Shown one piece after another: positions 46,635 through 58,201 of a stretch of DNA of 64,000 bases. The notes below the pieces were generated by a model. The model did no database searches. It worked only from the letters and a program-made list of their open reading frames with translations, and was not told the DNA's origin. The position numbers and the translations under genes were made by a program. Positions within the stretch are counted from its first letter, which is position 1, and each line of letters begins with the position of its first letter. Where the stretch lies: positions 298,545-362,544 of the forward strand of contig BCIK01000027.1 in assembly GCA_039545295.1 (NCBI GenBank), given 5' to 3'. Source of the DNA: Udeniomyces pyricola. Its lineage: Eukaryota; Basidiomycota; Tremellomycetes; Cystofilobasidiales; Mrakiaceae.

Positions 46635-48619
46635 ATGCCCAACCCCATCAAAGCCGATATCAACAAGGCCGGAGTCGAGGAGTCTGATTTCCCTATCCTC
46701 TGCGAAGTCTGCCTCGGTCCCAATCGTACGTCTTTAAGCTATCTGACTGACAGCCCAAAACCATACACATCTTCCGTTCACTCCCTAGCTCACTGTCGCG
46801 CACCTTAATCACACGCTACACCCCATCCCCCTCATAGCCTATGTCAGGATGTCCAAGCAGCAGTACGGATCCGAATGCAAGATCTGTACTCGACCTTTCA
46901 CGGTAGGCAGCAACCTTGTCAACCCATACCCTTGCCGCCGACACGTTGTCGCGTAGCCTGACTAATCCCCCCCCCCTTCCCTCCTCTTCATGCATATATT
47001 TTCTCCATCTCACTGCCCGTGTATCCTATTCATTATGCAGGTCTTCAAGTGGAACCCGGGATCTGGCAGTCGTTTCAAAAAGACGGTTCGTCCTGGCTCA
47101 CATGTCCTCGTGCATTTGGAATGTGGGGAAGGGGTCGCCGCGTCCCCCTTCCTTTACCCGACCGCGCTGCTGATCTTCGCGTTGTCGTCTTGTCTATCAT
47201 AGGAGATCTGCAACACTTGTGCCCGAATCCGGAACACCTGTCAGACGTGTATTCTCGACCTGTACGTCAAACAAAGGATCAAACGCGTCGTTTCGTTTGG
47301 ACATGGGAGGATTCACCGTGATCCACAAAGCCACACACCAACATGCTGATTTCTACGTATTCTAATCTGCATTCCATCCTTTAGCGAGTACGGCCTCCCC
47401 ACCCAAGTCCGAGACGTTGCCCTTGGACGTTCGTCGGAGGCTCCATCATCAGATATCAACAAACGTACGTAAACATGCATCCGCGTGATCGCCAGGTCCA
47501 AGACATCTGGCTTTGCCATAACTATCGCTCTTCCATGAGGCAAGTACTCATCTTAATCCTCGGTACAACCTCTCCTTCATCCAATCGTGTTGGTCCATAC
47601 AGAATATTATGCTCAGAACATGGAGCGTCAACTCGCAGACAACCCGTCTGCCTCGTCAGCAGGCGCTATTGGGGACTCGATCCGGTCGACGTCGGCAGGC
47701 AAGGAGATGCTCAAGAGCATGGCAAGAAGCGACCCTATGTACAAGCGAAACCGGGCGCATATCTGTAGTTTCTTTGTCAAAGGAGAATGTGCGAGAGGAA
47801 AGGAGTGTCCCTTCAGGTCAGTCGGATGTGGGAGGGATGATCGAGGGTTTCCAAGCGATAACGGACGCAAGGGCAATTCGACGTCATTGCTGACTCTGTA
47901 ATTTGAATTGACGACAACATGACTCTACCATACCTCTGTCTCTTGCTTGCTTACTTTGCGACCGAACAGGCACGAGCTTCCGCCACCTGAATCTGAGACG
48001 TCCAAGCAAAACATCAAGGATCGATACTATGGTCGCAATGATCCCGTCGCCAACAAGATCCTTCGCCAAAATGCTACAGAGCAGGGGCTCGTTCCACCGG
48101 AAGATCAGACTATTGTACGTAGAGTTCGAAATTAGGGCGATCAGGCAACGGGACAATGGCGATTAAGAATTGTGCAGGATTCAAGATATCTTGCTCGTCG
48201 CTTCTTTGCTTGAATTTCCTATCTTTCCTTCTATATCTTGCTCCTTTTGACAGCTGACCACGTTTGTATCTCAATCTTGGTACCTTGCTCGTGCCTACTT
48301 CCCCCCTTTGCCGTCGTCAACGTTTTTGCAGACGACCCTTCTGCTTCTCTCCCTTCCCCCTGCTACGTCTCTCGAAGCCCTCCATTCTTCGCTCTCCAAA
48401 ACTCTTCCTTCTCTCGCTTCCCAGCTTCACGGAGATCTCAAATCGACCAACCTTGTGTCTGCCTCGAACTGCGCCTTCCTCAATTTCCATAGCCGGGCCG
48501 GCGCGGAGAAGTGGGCGGGAGCGCTGAGTGCGGTCGGGGGTGTCGATTGCGGGTCAGCCAATGGAAAAAAGGCGAGGGTCGTTTGGGGAAGGGCGAGAGT
48601 GGCGAAGAAGTCGAAGTAG
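46635..48619 (+). CDS. slt11: Pre-mRNA splicing factor Slt11/Ecm2 (RBM22)
   Basis: Spliceosome component that contacts U6 and helps shape the active site. It starts [20 protein letters not shown] (46635). The N-terminal cysteine-rich zinc domain runs over exons: [59 protein letters not shown]. Then come [13 protein letters not shown] and [11 protein letters not shown]. Next is the CCCH finger [20 protein letters not shown] (C-x7-C-x5-C-x3-H), followed by [18 protein letters not shown]. The C-terminal RRM-like part begins [17 protein letters not shown] after a long intron and ends [14 protein letters not shown] at 48619. Its RNP motifs are degenerate. Being a splicing factor itself, it sits in a genome with many unusually short exons. 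All joins are GT-AG and in phase. Confidence 0.93.
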
Positions 48620-49997
48620 TTCGAGGATCCGCGGTCCTTTGACAGCCTTAGTTTGTGAGGGGGATAGGATGGACATCCGTCGTGGAGGCCTGACACAGAT
48701 CGATGGCCGGTCTAGCTGGGCAAAGGCTTACTACTAGTGACTATGAGGTACCCAAGGCCAATGTGTTTGCGAAGGCTGGAGGATCGCGGAGAATGCGTAC
48801 ATCATGCGGCTGGCGGCTCTTGGTGGCGAACCCCATGTTTGGACGATCAGTCGTTCTGACTAGAGATATGACAAGGACGTCGATCAATACTGATCAGTTC
48901 ATTATACATCGTATCACTATGAACTGAAACGGGACAAGCTTAGATGACACATATATCTTCAATTAGACAAAGTTCATGATCATTGGGGGGCTGATCAAGG
49001 CTGACGAGACATGAATTCGGCGTGCAGTCGCATGCATTCAAGTGGCCGCCTGGGCCTCCCATCACCGTGATCGATCTTTGTGCGGTGGCCGGCCGCGGCT
49101 GGTGACGAGCGCCGTCCAACTTACAATGTACTCGTACGGTAATCAGAGCTATAATTACTGCACGTATTACATGGATATTGTGTCGTCGGCCACCATCATA
49201 CTGGTACGAGCGGTGATTATGGCCGGCACTAGTCTATCCTGATCGATCGATTTGAATTGGACTTATCGGCCAATCGCTGGCCACTATATTACTGTAATAA
49301 TTGAATGGTGACGATGATGAAGAAGATGCATCGTCAATGGAACAATGAAAAGAAGGTTGAGCTAGATATTGTATACAGGATATCCTTGGCCCAAAGAGGA
49401 AGCTAGCGAAGGAGCAAATTTTAGGTACATGTAAAAAGTAACTATAGATCGAAGATCTTTGGGCGGCCAAACTCAAAAGATTCGACGTCCCTTTTGCCTC
49501 CCCCGTTGTCCGTTCACTTGTCGCCGTGTCGAGTTGGGCCCCCTTGCGACTGCAGCACAATGAATGAATTCATCTCGACGTCTCCCCTCGACTCATCATC
49601 AGCAGCAGCCCTTCACTGGTGCTGTCCCTGTCTTTGTTCAGCCCACACCATCAGTTTACAACTTTCCACCTACCTGCTCATCATTCATCCTTCAACCCGT
49701 CCATTCTCACAACCCATTCCCAGCCCATTCCCATCGTTTTGTCGCCCGACCCTTCAACTTCCGGCCTGTGTATTCTCAAATCCCCATCGAATTCAACCTC
49801 TTTCTTCCTCTCGTCATCTGTCTCCCCTTTACGCTCTGTCTGTCTGTCTAATTTCCCTGGCCGTCGTATCCACCATCTTCATATCGCCCATCATATCCCA
49901 AAGTCGATCTGATTCGACCCTTTTGGCCATCTCGGCCTCGTATTTCCCTTGAGCCGACCCTCAATCGTCCCGGCGTCCGTCTGCCCTTCGATACGTC
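48620..49997. other. Intergenic region and velvet leader
   Basis: About 1.38 kb between slt11 and the velvet gene, both on plus. The first 850 nt hold no recognisable gene. From about 49490 to the ATG at 49998 the plus strand is strongly pyrimidine-rich with repeated CCCATTC and TCTGTC motifs, as expected for a long 5' untranslated leader. Frames such as 49494-49952 are made by this composition. Confidence 0.55.
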
Positions 49998-52900
49998 ATG
50001 CCAACCTCAATCTCTGCCGCCTCATCATCCAAACCATCATCCACCGAGCACCTCGGTCAAACCAACATCCCGTCAACTCTACCGTTGTCAGCATCAGGTG
50101 CCTCCTTGAAGTCTAATTCGTCCGCAAACCGCTTTTCACCGATCATGCAGGCGAAAGGTGCTGCTCGTTCGACCATGTGAGTCGATCTGCATGGTTTCTG
50201 TATCATTCTCGTGTGTCGTTTTTTTTTTATATACTCCGGTTGGCGTCAAGTGTAAACGTAGTTCCGAGCATCGTACCCATCCCTTTACTCGTATCGTTCG
50301 GTCTGATGCGTTGCCGTTCACAGCGACGTATCGCTGTCGCGACGCATCAGTCCTGGTGCTTTTTCGGGTGCTCTTGGCTATGCTGCATAGTTTCTATGTC
50401 GCATGGTTGCTGAGGAATCCAATCAAAAGTCTCACCAAGCCTATAAAGCTGAGGAAGGTTGAACGGAGATGGCTCGATACAGAAAGAGCACGAAAAAGAG
50501 AAGGAGGGATTCTCGCGCTTAACATTCTTAGCGCTCGCATCGCGTAAATCCGTGAGGGGCCTGGGCATCGATCAAACAGGGACGCCACGTCCGCAATCGT
50601 GCATCTGGCCAAGAACACCATGTACGGTGAACACATCTCTTAACCAAGAGGTCAGCTCTGTGGTTGACAACGAGGGCTATGGAACACATCCGGCGAAGGG
50701 GGCATATGTACGCTCGACGCGCGCTGACCGTCGCTGCGGCAGAAAACTCAAGCTAGGATCGAAGCGGAAGCATGAGCAATCAAAGGGAATTATTAGGCTG
50801 GTGCTTTTTCAAACGATGATCGGTGATGCTCCCGTCCGCAATGCTCTATCCTTCATCGATGTGACGTTCCACGTTCAACCTGGTTCGACCTTCCTCCCCC
50901 TCATGGCAATGACCCAGTCTTTGAGCATCGGTCCAAACCGTTTCAATGGCATCATTCACTTGTTTCTGTCAAACGTGGCTATACAAAGCGCAGAAAGCCG
51001 ATCAAACGACTAAACTGTCTTTTTTGTTCTTCTTTCGGGCCCCTGTCCGTCACCTTCCCTTCATCGTGACAGAGGATATCAGCTTAAATTTCGTCAGCAA
51101 CCGCGGCAAGCTCGGATGTGCGGCACTGGGGAGAAAGGTAAGCCTTGACGCTTTTCCATCAGGAGGCGTGTGTCTTACTCGCGAATGAAAACAGCAGGAG
51201 ATCCTTGGGAAGATCCGCGCTTCAGCTTCTGGTCCAGCTTCAATCATCTCTCAGTCATGTATCTGCTGGCGTTAATATGCTGCTTGTCCTGCTTGATCTT
51301 CTATCTAGCAGCAGATCGACGGCCTCTTGATCCACCTCCAATCGTGCAACTTCAAGTCGAAGACCTTTCAGCAACTCCCGCTGGTTACCTCACCTCGAAT
51401 CCCGCCTTATCGCTCGACGCGCCGAGCACTTCTCGACGGAATAGCAAAAATAAGAAAGTCGCGGCAGAATCCAACCGAAAAAGTCTGTCTTTCGAGTCAG
51501 GCAGTACTAGCCATTTTTTGCAGAGTGAGTTCTTTTGAAGATGAATGAGAGAAGTTGTACAAGCGTGGGGCGCTGACATCTGATCTATCTTTCCCTGGTA
51601 TCCGACTGGCTTCTTTTAGATCCATATTATTTCATGTAAGCCTTTCTCACAGTTGATACACCTCTAACTCTGATCTGCATCCCCGGTCGACTGACATCCG
51701 TTTTCTTCTGGGACTCCTCATCTAAGGAATGCTACTCTCACTCAAGCATCTGAGCCGATGAATCCTCATGCTCTTCACCTTCTCAATGACGGCAAGACGC
51801 GTTATACCCATGGCTCGACAGTATCTTCTCTCTTTCAGCTGAGAGATGTGGATGACACCGAGGCGGGGTTCTTTGTGTACGTTACGTTTTGTTCGGTCGT
51901 TCTTCGATTAGCCAACATGGACAATAACCCTCAGTCAACCTGTGCACGAGCGAGAAAAGTCTGGACTGAACCTCATCAATTGCCCCATCGTACACTGTCC
52001 CTCTGCGTCCCGGTCACATGGTAGTTTTCCGGATCTGAGCATTCGCGTCGAAGGCAAATATCGATTGAAATTCGATCTGTACGAGATTGTAGAGTGAGTC
52101 AAGCCCTGAACATCAGGTTTTCCTGACTTCTCTGGCATACTTGTATGATGCTCCGAGATCCAAAAAGGCTAATTGTATTGTTGATTCGATGCTCCGTCGC
52201 CGCATCCGCTTTCCTTACCTCGCGATTAGCAAAGAGCTCCTTTTTTGTAAGAGCATCCTGTCAGATGTCTTCGAAGTGTTTTCGGCGAAAAAGTATGTGA
52301 TGATCTTTGGATTATACCCTTGTCGCTCGCATGGATCAGCTGACCAATCTCTTCGCCTGTGCTGTTCCTCAGATTTCCTGGAGTACAAAGTAAAGATATA
52401 TCTCGATCGGCCACGGATGATCACAGTTTACATATCATGCTGTGGACGAGCCATTCAAGCACTTGTACTGATTTTTTTCGCTTTGATTGTATCGTGATAC
52501 GACTTCGTCAGGATCAACAGACATGTCCCGTTTGATATCGTCGCAAGGCGTCAAACTTCGAATCCATAGCAGTTCCACTGACGCCGCCTTACCTACCACC
52601 GCTCCCATACGTCAAATTGTGACGTCGACCACGAGATCCTTACCAAACACAACCCGACCGTCCTCTGCCTCATCGGCCTCTACCAACAAACGTATATCCC
52701 ACTTCGAGACCGCGTCTGTGCTGCCCCTCTCCGACCCTCTTTACACACAATATGTGGCCGATCGTTCCTCTGGCGGCCAGCATACATACCCACTGGCAGT
52801 TGGTGAACGGCGCGGAAGTCAGGATAGTTTAAAACGGCCACGCACGGATTATGGTCCACAGAGATCCGGCCTGGATGAGTCAGATGATCCGGAAAATGGT

Positions 52901-54667
52901 CATGAAAGCAAGAGAGGTAGTGTCGGAAGCTTGAGGAGCAGACGATCCATGGGCAAGGCAACGCCGATGTCGTCGGCTGTCATGAACCCGATCTCTGATC
53001 GAGCCATCTCCGTCAACTCAAGGCCATATCCCTCTGACGAGAATGGCGACGTTCTCATGCAAAAGGGCGACCGCTCTTGGGTTGGGCAAAGTACCAACCC
53101 TCAACTTTCTCGGAGGTCTGTGCCCCACGTGCCACCAACGTCCACCACTTCGCATTCTCCTCCTTCGCCCGGGTTGGCGGCCCCACTCGATTATCTGTTG
53201 GAAAGCGTCGCATCGGCCTCGACAAGCAAATCTGTACCTTATCTGCCTCCTCCGTCTTCTTGCCATCAAGTACACGCTTTGCCGTTGTCCTCAACGTTGC
53301 TACGGGACAATGAAGTGCCCTCTGCACACATCCATATCCCACCCCGTACATCATCCCTCACCCAGATTCTTCAACCCTCACCTTATCCTATTCTTTCCAA
53401 ACGCACGTCTTCCTTGGATCAGCTCTCTTCATCTTCCTATCGTTCCCGACCCTCGTCTGCGTCTTCAACCTCTTCAACTTCCACCCATGCTTCTTACCCT
53501 GTCCCACCTTTCACTCGAACGGCAAGCCTTCTCTCGTCTACCTCGGTATCGTCACCATCTTCCTCATGGGCCCCGTCGCCCTATCAACCTATATCTGCAT
53601 TTTCCTCACTTTCATCCGTCCACGACTCAACTCATTCCCGGCTTCCCCGTCCGGCGTCGTCGTCCACGCTTTCTTCTACCACAAGCCTTCTGGGAGGAGG
53701 TGTCATGCTGCCCCCTCTCTTGTTGCCCCGTCATTCCACAAGTTCTTTCTCCACCATCTCCGGCATTTCGTCTTCTTCTTCTGCCTCTGTGGCTACTAGG
53801 GACGGCAACATAGTCGACTCCGCCTCAAGCGCCCCTGTACCGGTCATTTTTACGGTCGGCATGGACGACTCCCCCTCGGATCGACTTCCACTCGGCTCTG
53901 ACAGATCCGTTCCTTTCTCGTTCGAAAACCGCGCTCTGTCATCTCTCCAGATTGCTGGGGAAACAAGCAAGAAGAGCAAAGATGTTGATCAAGACATAGT
54001 GATTGCCATCGGAGGACAAGATCAAGGTGCAAACGTTGATGATCGTGCGAAAAGACATGAGGTCTCCAATTCTGGGGAAGTCCAAGAGGACGATGGGCCG
54101 AAGACGACGACGGAACGGATGGCGTCTGACCTGCCTCCTCCATCGCTTCCGTTTCTCCATTCCGATCAACCGGCTTTGACCACGACAGCGGCCCTCTCGA
54201 GGAGGATCCCAAGCCTGACCAATCTGCTTTCACATGACGTTGAGATGAGGTCCACTCATGCAATTGATCGTGGTCATCCGAGTCGACGCGTCATTGACAG
54301 GGGGAGCGACAAGGACAAGAACGGGAACCGCTTTGCTTCTTCAACTCCTCCACCGGTACCACCACCGTCCTCTACTATCACGCTCTCTTCTTTGATACAA
54401 CCATCGTCGCCAAGATCGACTCCTCTCGTACTCTCATCGATCAATGTACCACCTCCATTAGATCGGCATGGCTCTTCCAGTGGGTCTTCTTCAACGGAAA
54501 CTATTGTCGTTCCTCACTTGGACTCTCGTTCTGACGGTCGCTCTCACTGGGAAGCAAACGGATCAGACGAGTCGAATGAGGTGAGGCAGCCGTTTGGAGG
54601 GGCAGGTAGAAAAGGAGGCAAGATGGGCTTAGAGAGTCTGTTGGGTACGCCAGCCAGGAAGGCTTGA
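49998..54667 (+). CDS. Velvet-domain transcription regulator
   Basis: Velvet proteins bind DNA and each other and link development to secondary metabolism in fungi. Exon 1 (49998-50176) codes a Ser-rich tail. The velvet domain is spread over many exons: YQLKFRQQPRQARMCGTGEK, DRRPLDPPPIVQLQVEDL, a Ser/Lys insert, then NPYYFM and NATLTQASE. Next come GSTVSSLFQLRDVDDTEAGF, FPDLSIRVEGKYRLKFDLY, CKSILSDVFEVFSAKK, KFPG and MSRLISSQGVKLRIHSS. These are the standard landmarks. The last exon (52512-54667) adds about 700 Ser/Pro-rich disordered residues ending GLESLLGTPARKA. NPYYFM sits on a 16-nt exon (51620-51635). The first intron is about 896 nt unless an unseen exon lies inside it; the phase (AT|A, Ile) fits direct joining. 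I cannot assign it to the VeA, VelB or VosA subgroup; the long tail is more like VeA, the KFPG/SQGVKLRI end more like VosA. Confidence 0.88.
51620..51635 (+). other. 16-nt microexon in the velvet gene
   Basis: ATCCATATTATTTCAT lies between CTTTTAG and GTAAGC. With the preceding A and following G it codes Asn-Pro-Tyr-Tyr-Phe-Met, a hallmark of the velvet domain. Confidence 0.85.
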
Positions 54668-55453
54668 TTGATGATGAGCTCCCGGCTGGGCTCTGAGATT
54701 GGATCGGGAAAAAAGGCCCGAGAGACGCTTTCCAGAGTTGTATCTGACCATTGTAAACGATTGCATATATGTTTGTTCACGTTGTTGATGGCGGCGATGA
54801 CGGAAGATGGGTCTTCAATCGAGCGAATCATGAGCGAATGTGTGCAGACATGAGATATGAGTATGGTGTCGGTCTATGATGATGACGCTGCCGAGTCAGG
54901 TTAAACTTGTGAGTTATCTGAATGTCAAGCTAGACTATCGAAAAACTTTGTGCCGTTCGCGGGTACTTACCAAGCGTTGTCAATCGAATATGCATATGGC
55001 CTTGATTCCAACTGTCTTTTGCACGTGCATGCATGTAGGTGATGAGGTGGTGCATACATATGCACTCTGGTCGGACGATTATGACCAGCGTAGCGGCCAT
55101 CAAATTCGTCGAAGCAAGCAGACGGCTAGCAAGCTAGAGACTTGATCTAATCTTCGGCTAATTTGCTGGGCGTGTGAGGTGCATGTGATAGTCGATAGTC
55201 TCTTTGCATGTGCTTGAAACTTGAAGTCGATCGGGTATAGTATGGCAGTTATGATATGTCCTCGGCACGCCGATGCCCCTTCCCCGTGCAGATCGGACGA
55301 GACCGACGCCTTCGGCATCATCGTTGCCTTCTTTTTTATTTGACCGACCCGATCGTTCTTTCTGCGCTTCGACCTTGCCCGATCTTCGTCCACTGCTTGC
55401 TCCTTTCCCCAACCACTCACACCGACCTCCTCCTCGCTTCCAACTCGAATAAA
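54668..55453. other. Spacer between velvet and MetE-like genes
   Basis: About 790 nt, both flanking genes on plus. Frames at 54668-54853 and 55158-55483 have no recognisable family. The last 120 nt are pyrimidine-rich and probably the leader of the next gene. No RNA gene is seen. Confidence 0.5.
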
Positions 55454-57618
55454 ATGGCCAAGACAACATTCAAGGCGGAGCATACCGGATCGCTCGTAAG
55501 TATTGGTCTGGCAGAAATCTACATTGCAACGCGAGGTCGGTCAATAGCGACGAAGGTCCAGCGGGAGAACCCAGCAGAGTAGAGTGCTTGACACTGATTT
55601 CCTTCACTCCCTGTCGTTCTGTGATTGATCTCCCATCTTTGCATAATTGCACGTTGCTCCTCTTTCCTTTATCTCTCTAGCTTCGACCTCAGGCTGTGCT
55701 TGAGGCTCGAGCCGCTCACAAAGCTGGCGACCTCTCTGACGCGGATCTTCGCAAGATCGAGGACGAGCACATCGCCATTGCCGTCAAGAAGCAGATTGCG
55801 ATGGGACTCCAATCTATTACTGATGGGTGAGTCTCGAGGCTGTCTCATCTCGCAAAAGAAAGATTGGTGGTGAAAGGAAGCAAGGGGCTGCGTCCAATCA
55901 AAGTATGGCAAAGATGGGGTGGTCGTAGTTGATGAATATCACTGACACCTCAAACTGTTATGAATTTGATCTGTTATTTCTCGTTGCCTATCCTTGATCT
56001 CGCACGATCCAGAGAATTCCGTCAGTATTCAGAGACGCCATAGATTCGCTGGTCAGGACGGATGATCACAGCACCATAAACTGACCATCTTCGTCTTGTT
56101 GCTTCCTTGTACTCATCAGGCCGGGAATACTTCCATCTCGACTTCCTTTCGCGTCTCTCCGGGACAAAAATCACCTCCAACTCCCTTGGCGGGCCCGACG
56201 GAACCACCTACGTTCCTCCTTCCATCTCCGTGGTCTCTAAAATCCTTCACACTTCCTCGATTCAACGCGCCGATTTCGAATTTCTTCAGGCTCAAATTCC
56301 GTCATCCAGCGGAGCGGTAGCGAGGGTTGCCATTCCTTCGCCGAGCATGCTTCATTTCAGGGCAGGCCGAGGAGGTATCTCGGAAGAGGCCTACCCCAAC
56401 TTGGACGTGTTCTGGGAGGATCTAGCCGTGGCATACCGGGCTGAAATCAAGGATCTTTACCAGGCTGGGTGCAGGTGAGTTGGAGGTTGAAGTGCTCTCT
56501 CTGGTCCTTACACAGATCATGTTAGTCGCCATGACATGTCAATAGCGAATGATTGACACAGCATGGTGTCGTCTACGTGATGAATACATCACCCAAATCC
56601 TACCTTTCAGATACATCCAAGTAAGCGGCCTGGCTACTCTGCTCTGTAGATCCATTTTCATTCGGTTTTACGCTTCTGACTATTTACATCGCCCCAATTT
56701 GGTGATTTCGATCGCGAACACTTCTCTGGCATCTTTGCTTCTCGTTTCCAGCTCGATGACACCAATCTCGCCTACCTTTGCTCACCCGAAATGCGTGCTG
56801 CTGCGACGGCCCGAGGAGAGGATGTCGAGACACTTCCCTTGCGATACGCCGAGCTTATCAACGCTTGCTTGAGAGGTACGTGCATGTCACTTTGTGTCTT
56901 GACTATCTGAAGAAACCCTTCCCCTTGGAAAATCTTGCATCTCGTTTTCCACACCTTGCCTCTGGCTGATCTCTTTTGGTCATGAAATCTCCTTGTCATA
57001 CTAATACTGCCTTTTTAATTCTTACCCCATCTCGCACGTCTCTGGTTCTTGTCAACTATATCTAGATGTTCCCTCTGACATGATGAGCGGTCTTCATCTC
57101 TGCCGAGGCAACTTCAGATCGACATTCTTTGCGAGCGGCGGGTACGAACCGATCGCCGAAGTATTGTTCTCCAAGATCAAGTGAGTTGACTTCCTGTCCA
57201 CATCTTTTTCCATACGGTGCGATCGACATGCATCTCCAGATTGGTTGGTTGNATCATCAGCTGATGTNCTTCTCTGNNCTTCGATCNTTCGNACCTCGTC
57301 AGCGTCGACGTCCTTCACCTTGAATGGGAAGACCCCCGCTCTGGCGACTTTGCACCCCTTCGGTTCCTTCCCAAGGACGGATCTCGAACTGTCGTGGTTG
57401 GCCTCATNTCTTCCAAGTTTCCTGCTCTTGAATCNAAGCAAGANATCATCGCTAAGCTACACACCGCCGCGGAATTCGCGCCGCTCGAGCAGCTTGCCAT
57501 CTCGCCTCAATGCGGCTTCTCGTCCACGAGCCATGGAAATAACGTCAGCGAGGAGGACCAGTGGGCGAAGCTCAGGCTCGTCGTCGAGGTCGCTCAGGAG
57601 GTTTGGGGAAGCGTGTAG
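55454..57618 (+). CDS. MetE-like cobalamin-independent methyltransferase (single C-terminal-type domain)
   Basis: Related to the C-terminal catalytic half of cobalamin-independent methionine synthase, as in YxjG/YxjH-type proteins; the methyl donor and acceptor here are not known. It starts MAKTTFKAEHTGSL (55454). Next are LRPQAVLEARAAHKAG, VKKQIAMGLQSITDGEFRRE, YFHLDFLSR, GCRYIQLDDTNLAYL, then GLHLCRGNFRSTFF (His-x-Cys zinc ligands), VLHLEWEDPRSGDFAPL and LAISPQCGFSST (third cysteine). The zinc-ligand pattern H-x-C, a glutamate and C is kept, so it is probably active. An 8-nt exon at 56013-56020 codes the middle of DGEFRRE. Nine ambiguous bases at 57252-57444 lie in the last intron and the last exon; three residues cannot be read. 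The length of about 370 residues is normal for single-domain members. It ends at 57616-57618. Confidence 0.88.
56013..56020 (+). other. 8-nt microexon in the MetE-like gene
   Basis: AGAATTCC lies between GATCCAG and GTCAGT. Joined to GG before and GC after, it reads Gly-Glu-Phe-Arg, part of the conserved DGEFRR segment of the family. Skipping it breaks the frame. Confidence 0.85.
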
Positions 57619-58201
57619 GAGCACGATCCGGGATAGCAGAAGTCTTACTTATTGGTTGNTGTAGAGCATAAGGCCACATGTTAATTCATTGTATGCAAGT
57701 TGATGGATCGATCATGTACTGCCATAGATAGCAGCGATGTTTATGTATAGTGACGGATCAACCAGTAATCAATCTAATAGGTCCAAGGCATTTAGACATC
57801 CATCTATCTAGATTGAAAAGCCGGAGATGAGCATAATGACAAGCATATTGATCGTCGACTGACTCAAGACAATATTCAAGAACAGAAAAATATATACGTA
57901 CGTCGTAGCACTATATGTGTATGACCGTGGTGTATNGATCGGTATCGGCGGGGGGATGCACTGCAACAATTTATGATTTATATTCTTTGGAAAGTTTGAT
58001 GACGNCATCCCGAGCGCTCATGATATATATCCATGCTGCATGATATGACGCGACCCGTCGCGTCCGCTCAATTCTGACTGCGTGGATGCTTGCCCGTATG
58101 GAAAGCAGCTAAACGTTGAACGTAATGCTCAACGCTGCTCGTTGATCTGCCCCGCCGCCTCTAACCCTCGTCCTCANTCGTCTGCTCGGACTCTATCATC
58201 T
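57619..58201. other. Spacer between MetE-like and TDP1 genes
   Basis: About 580 nt, both genes on plus, AT-rich with scattered ambiguous bases at 57659, 57936, 58005 and 58177. No gene or RNA is recognisable. It should hold the tdp1 promoter. Confidence 0.5.

Noticed and set aside
50459..51013. 184-codon open frame inside the long velvet intron
   Set aside because: It starts with TTG, has no recognisable family and no splice continuity with the velvet exons; likely chance.
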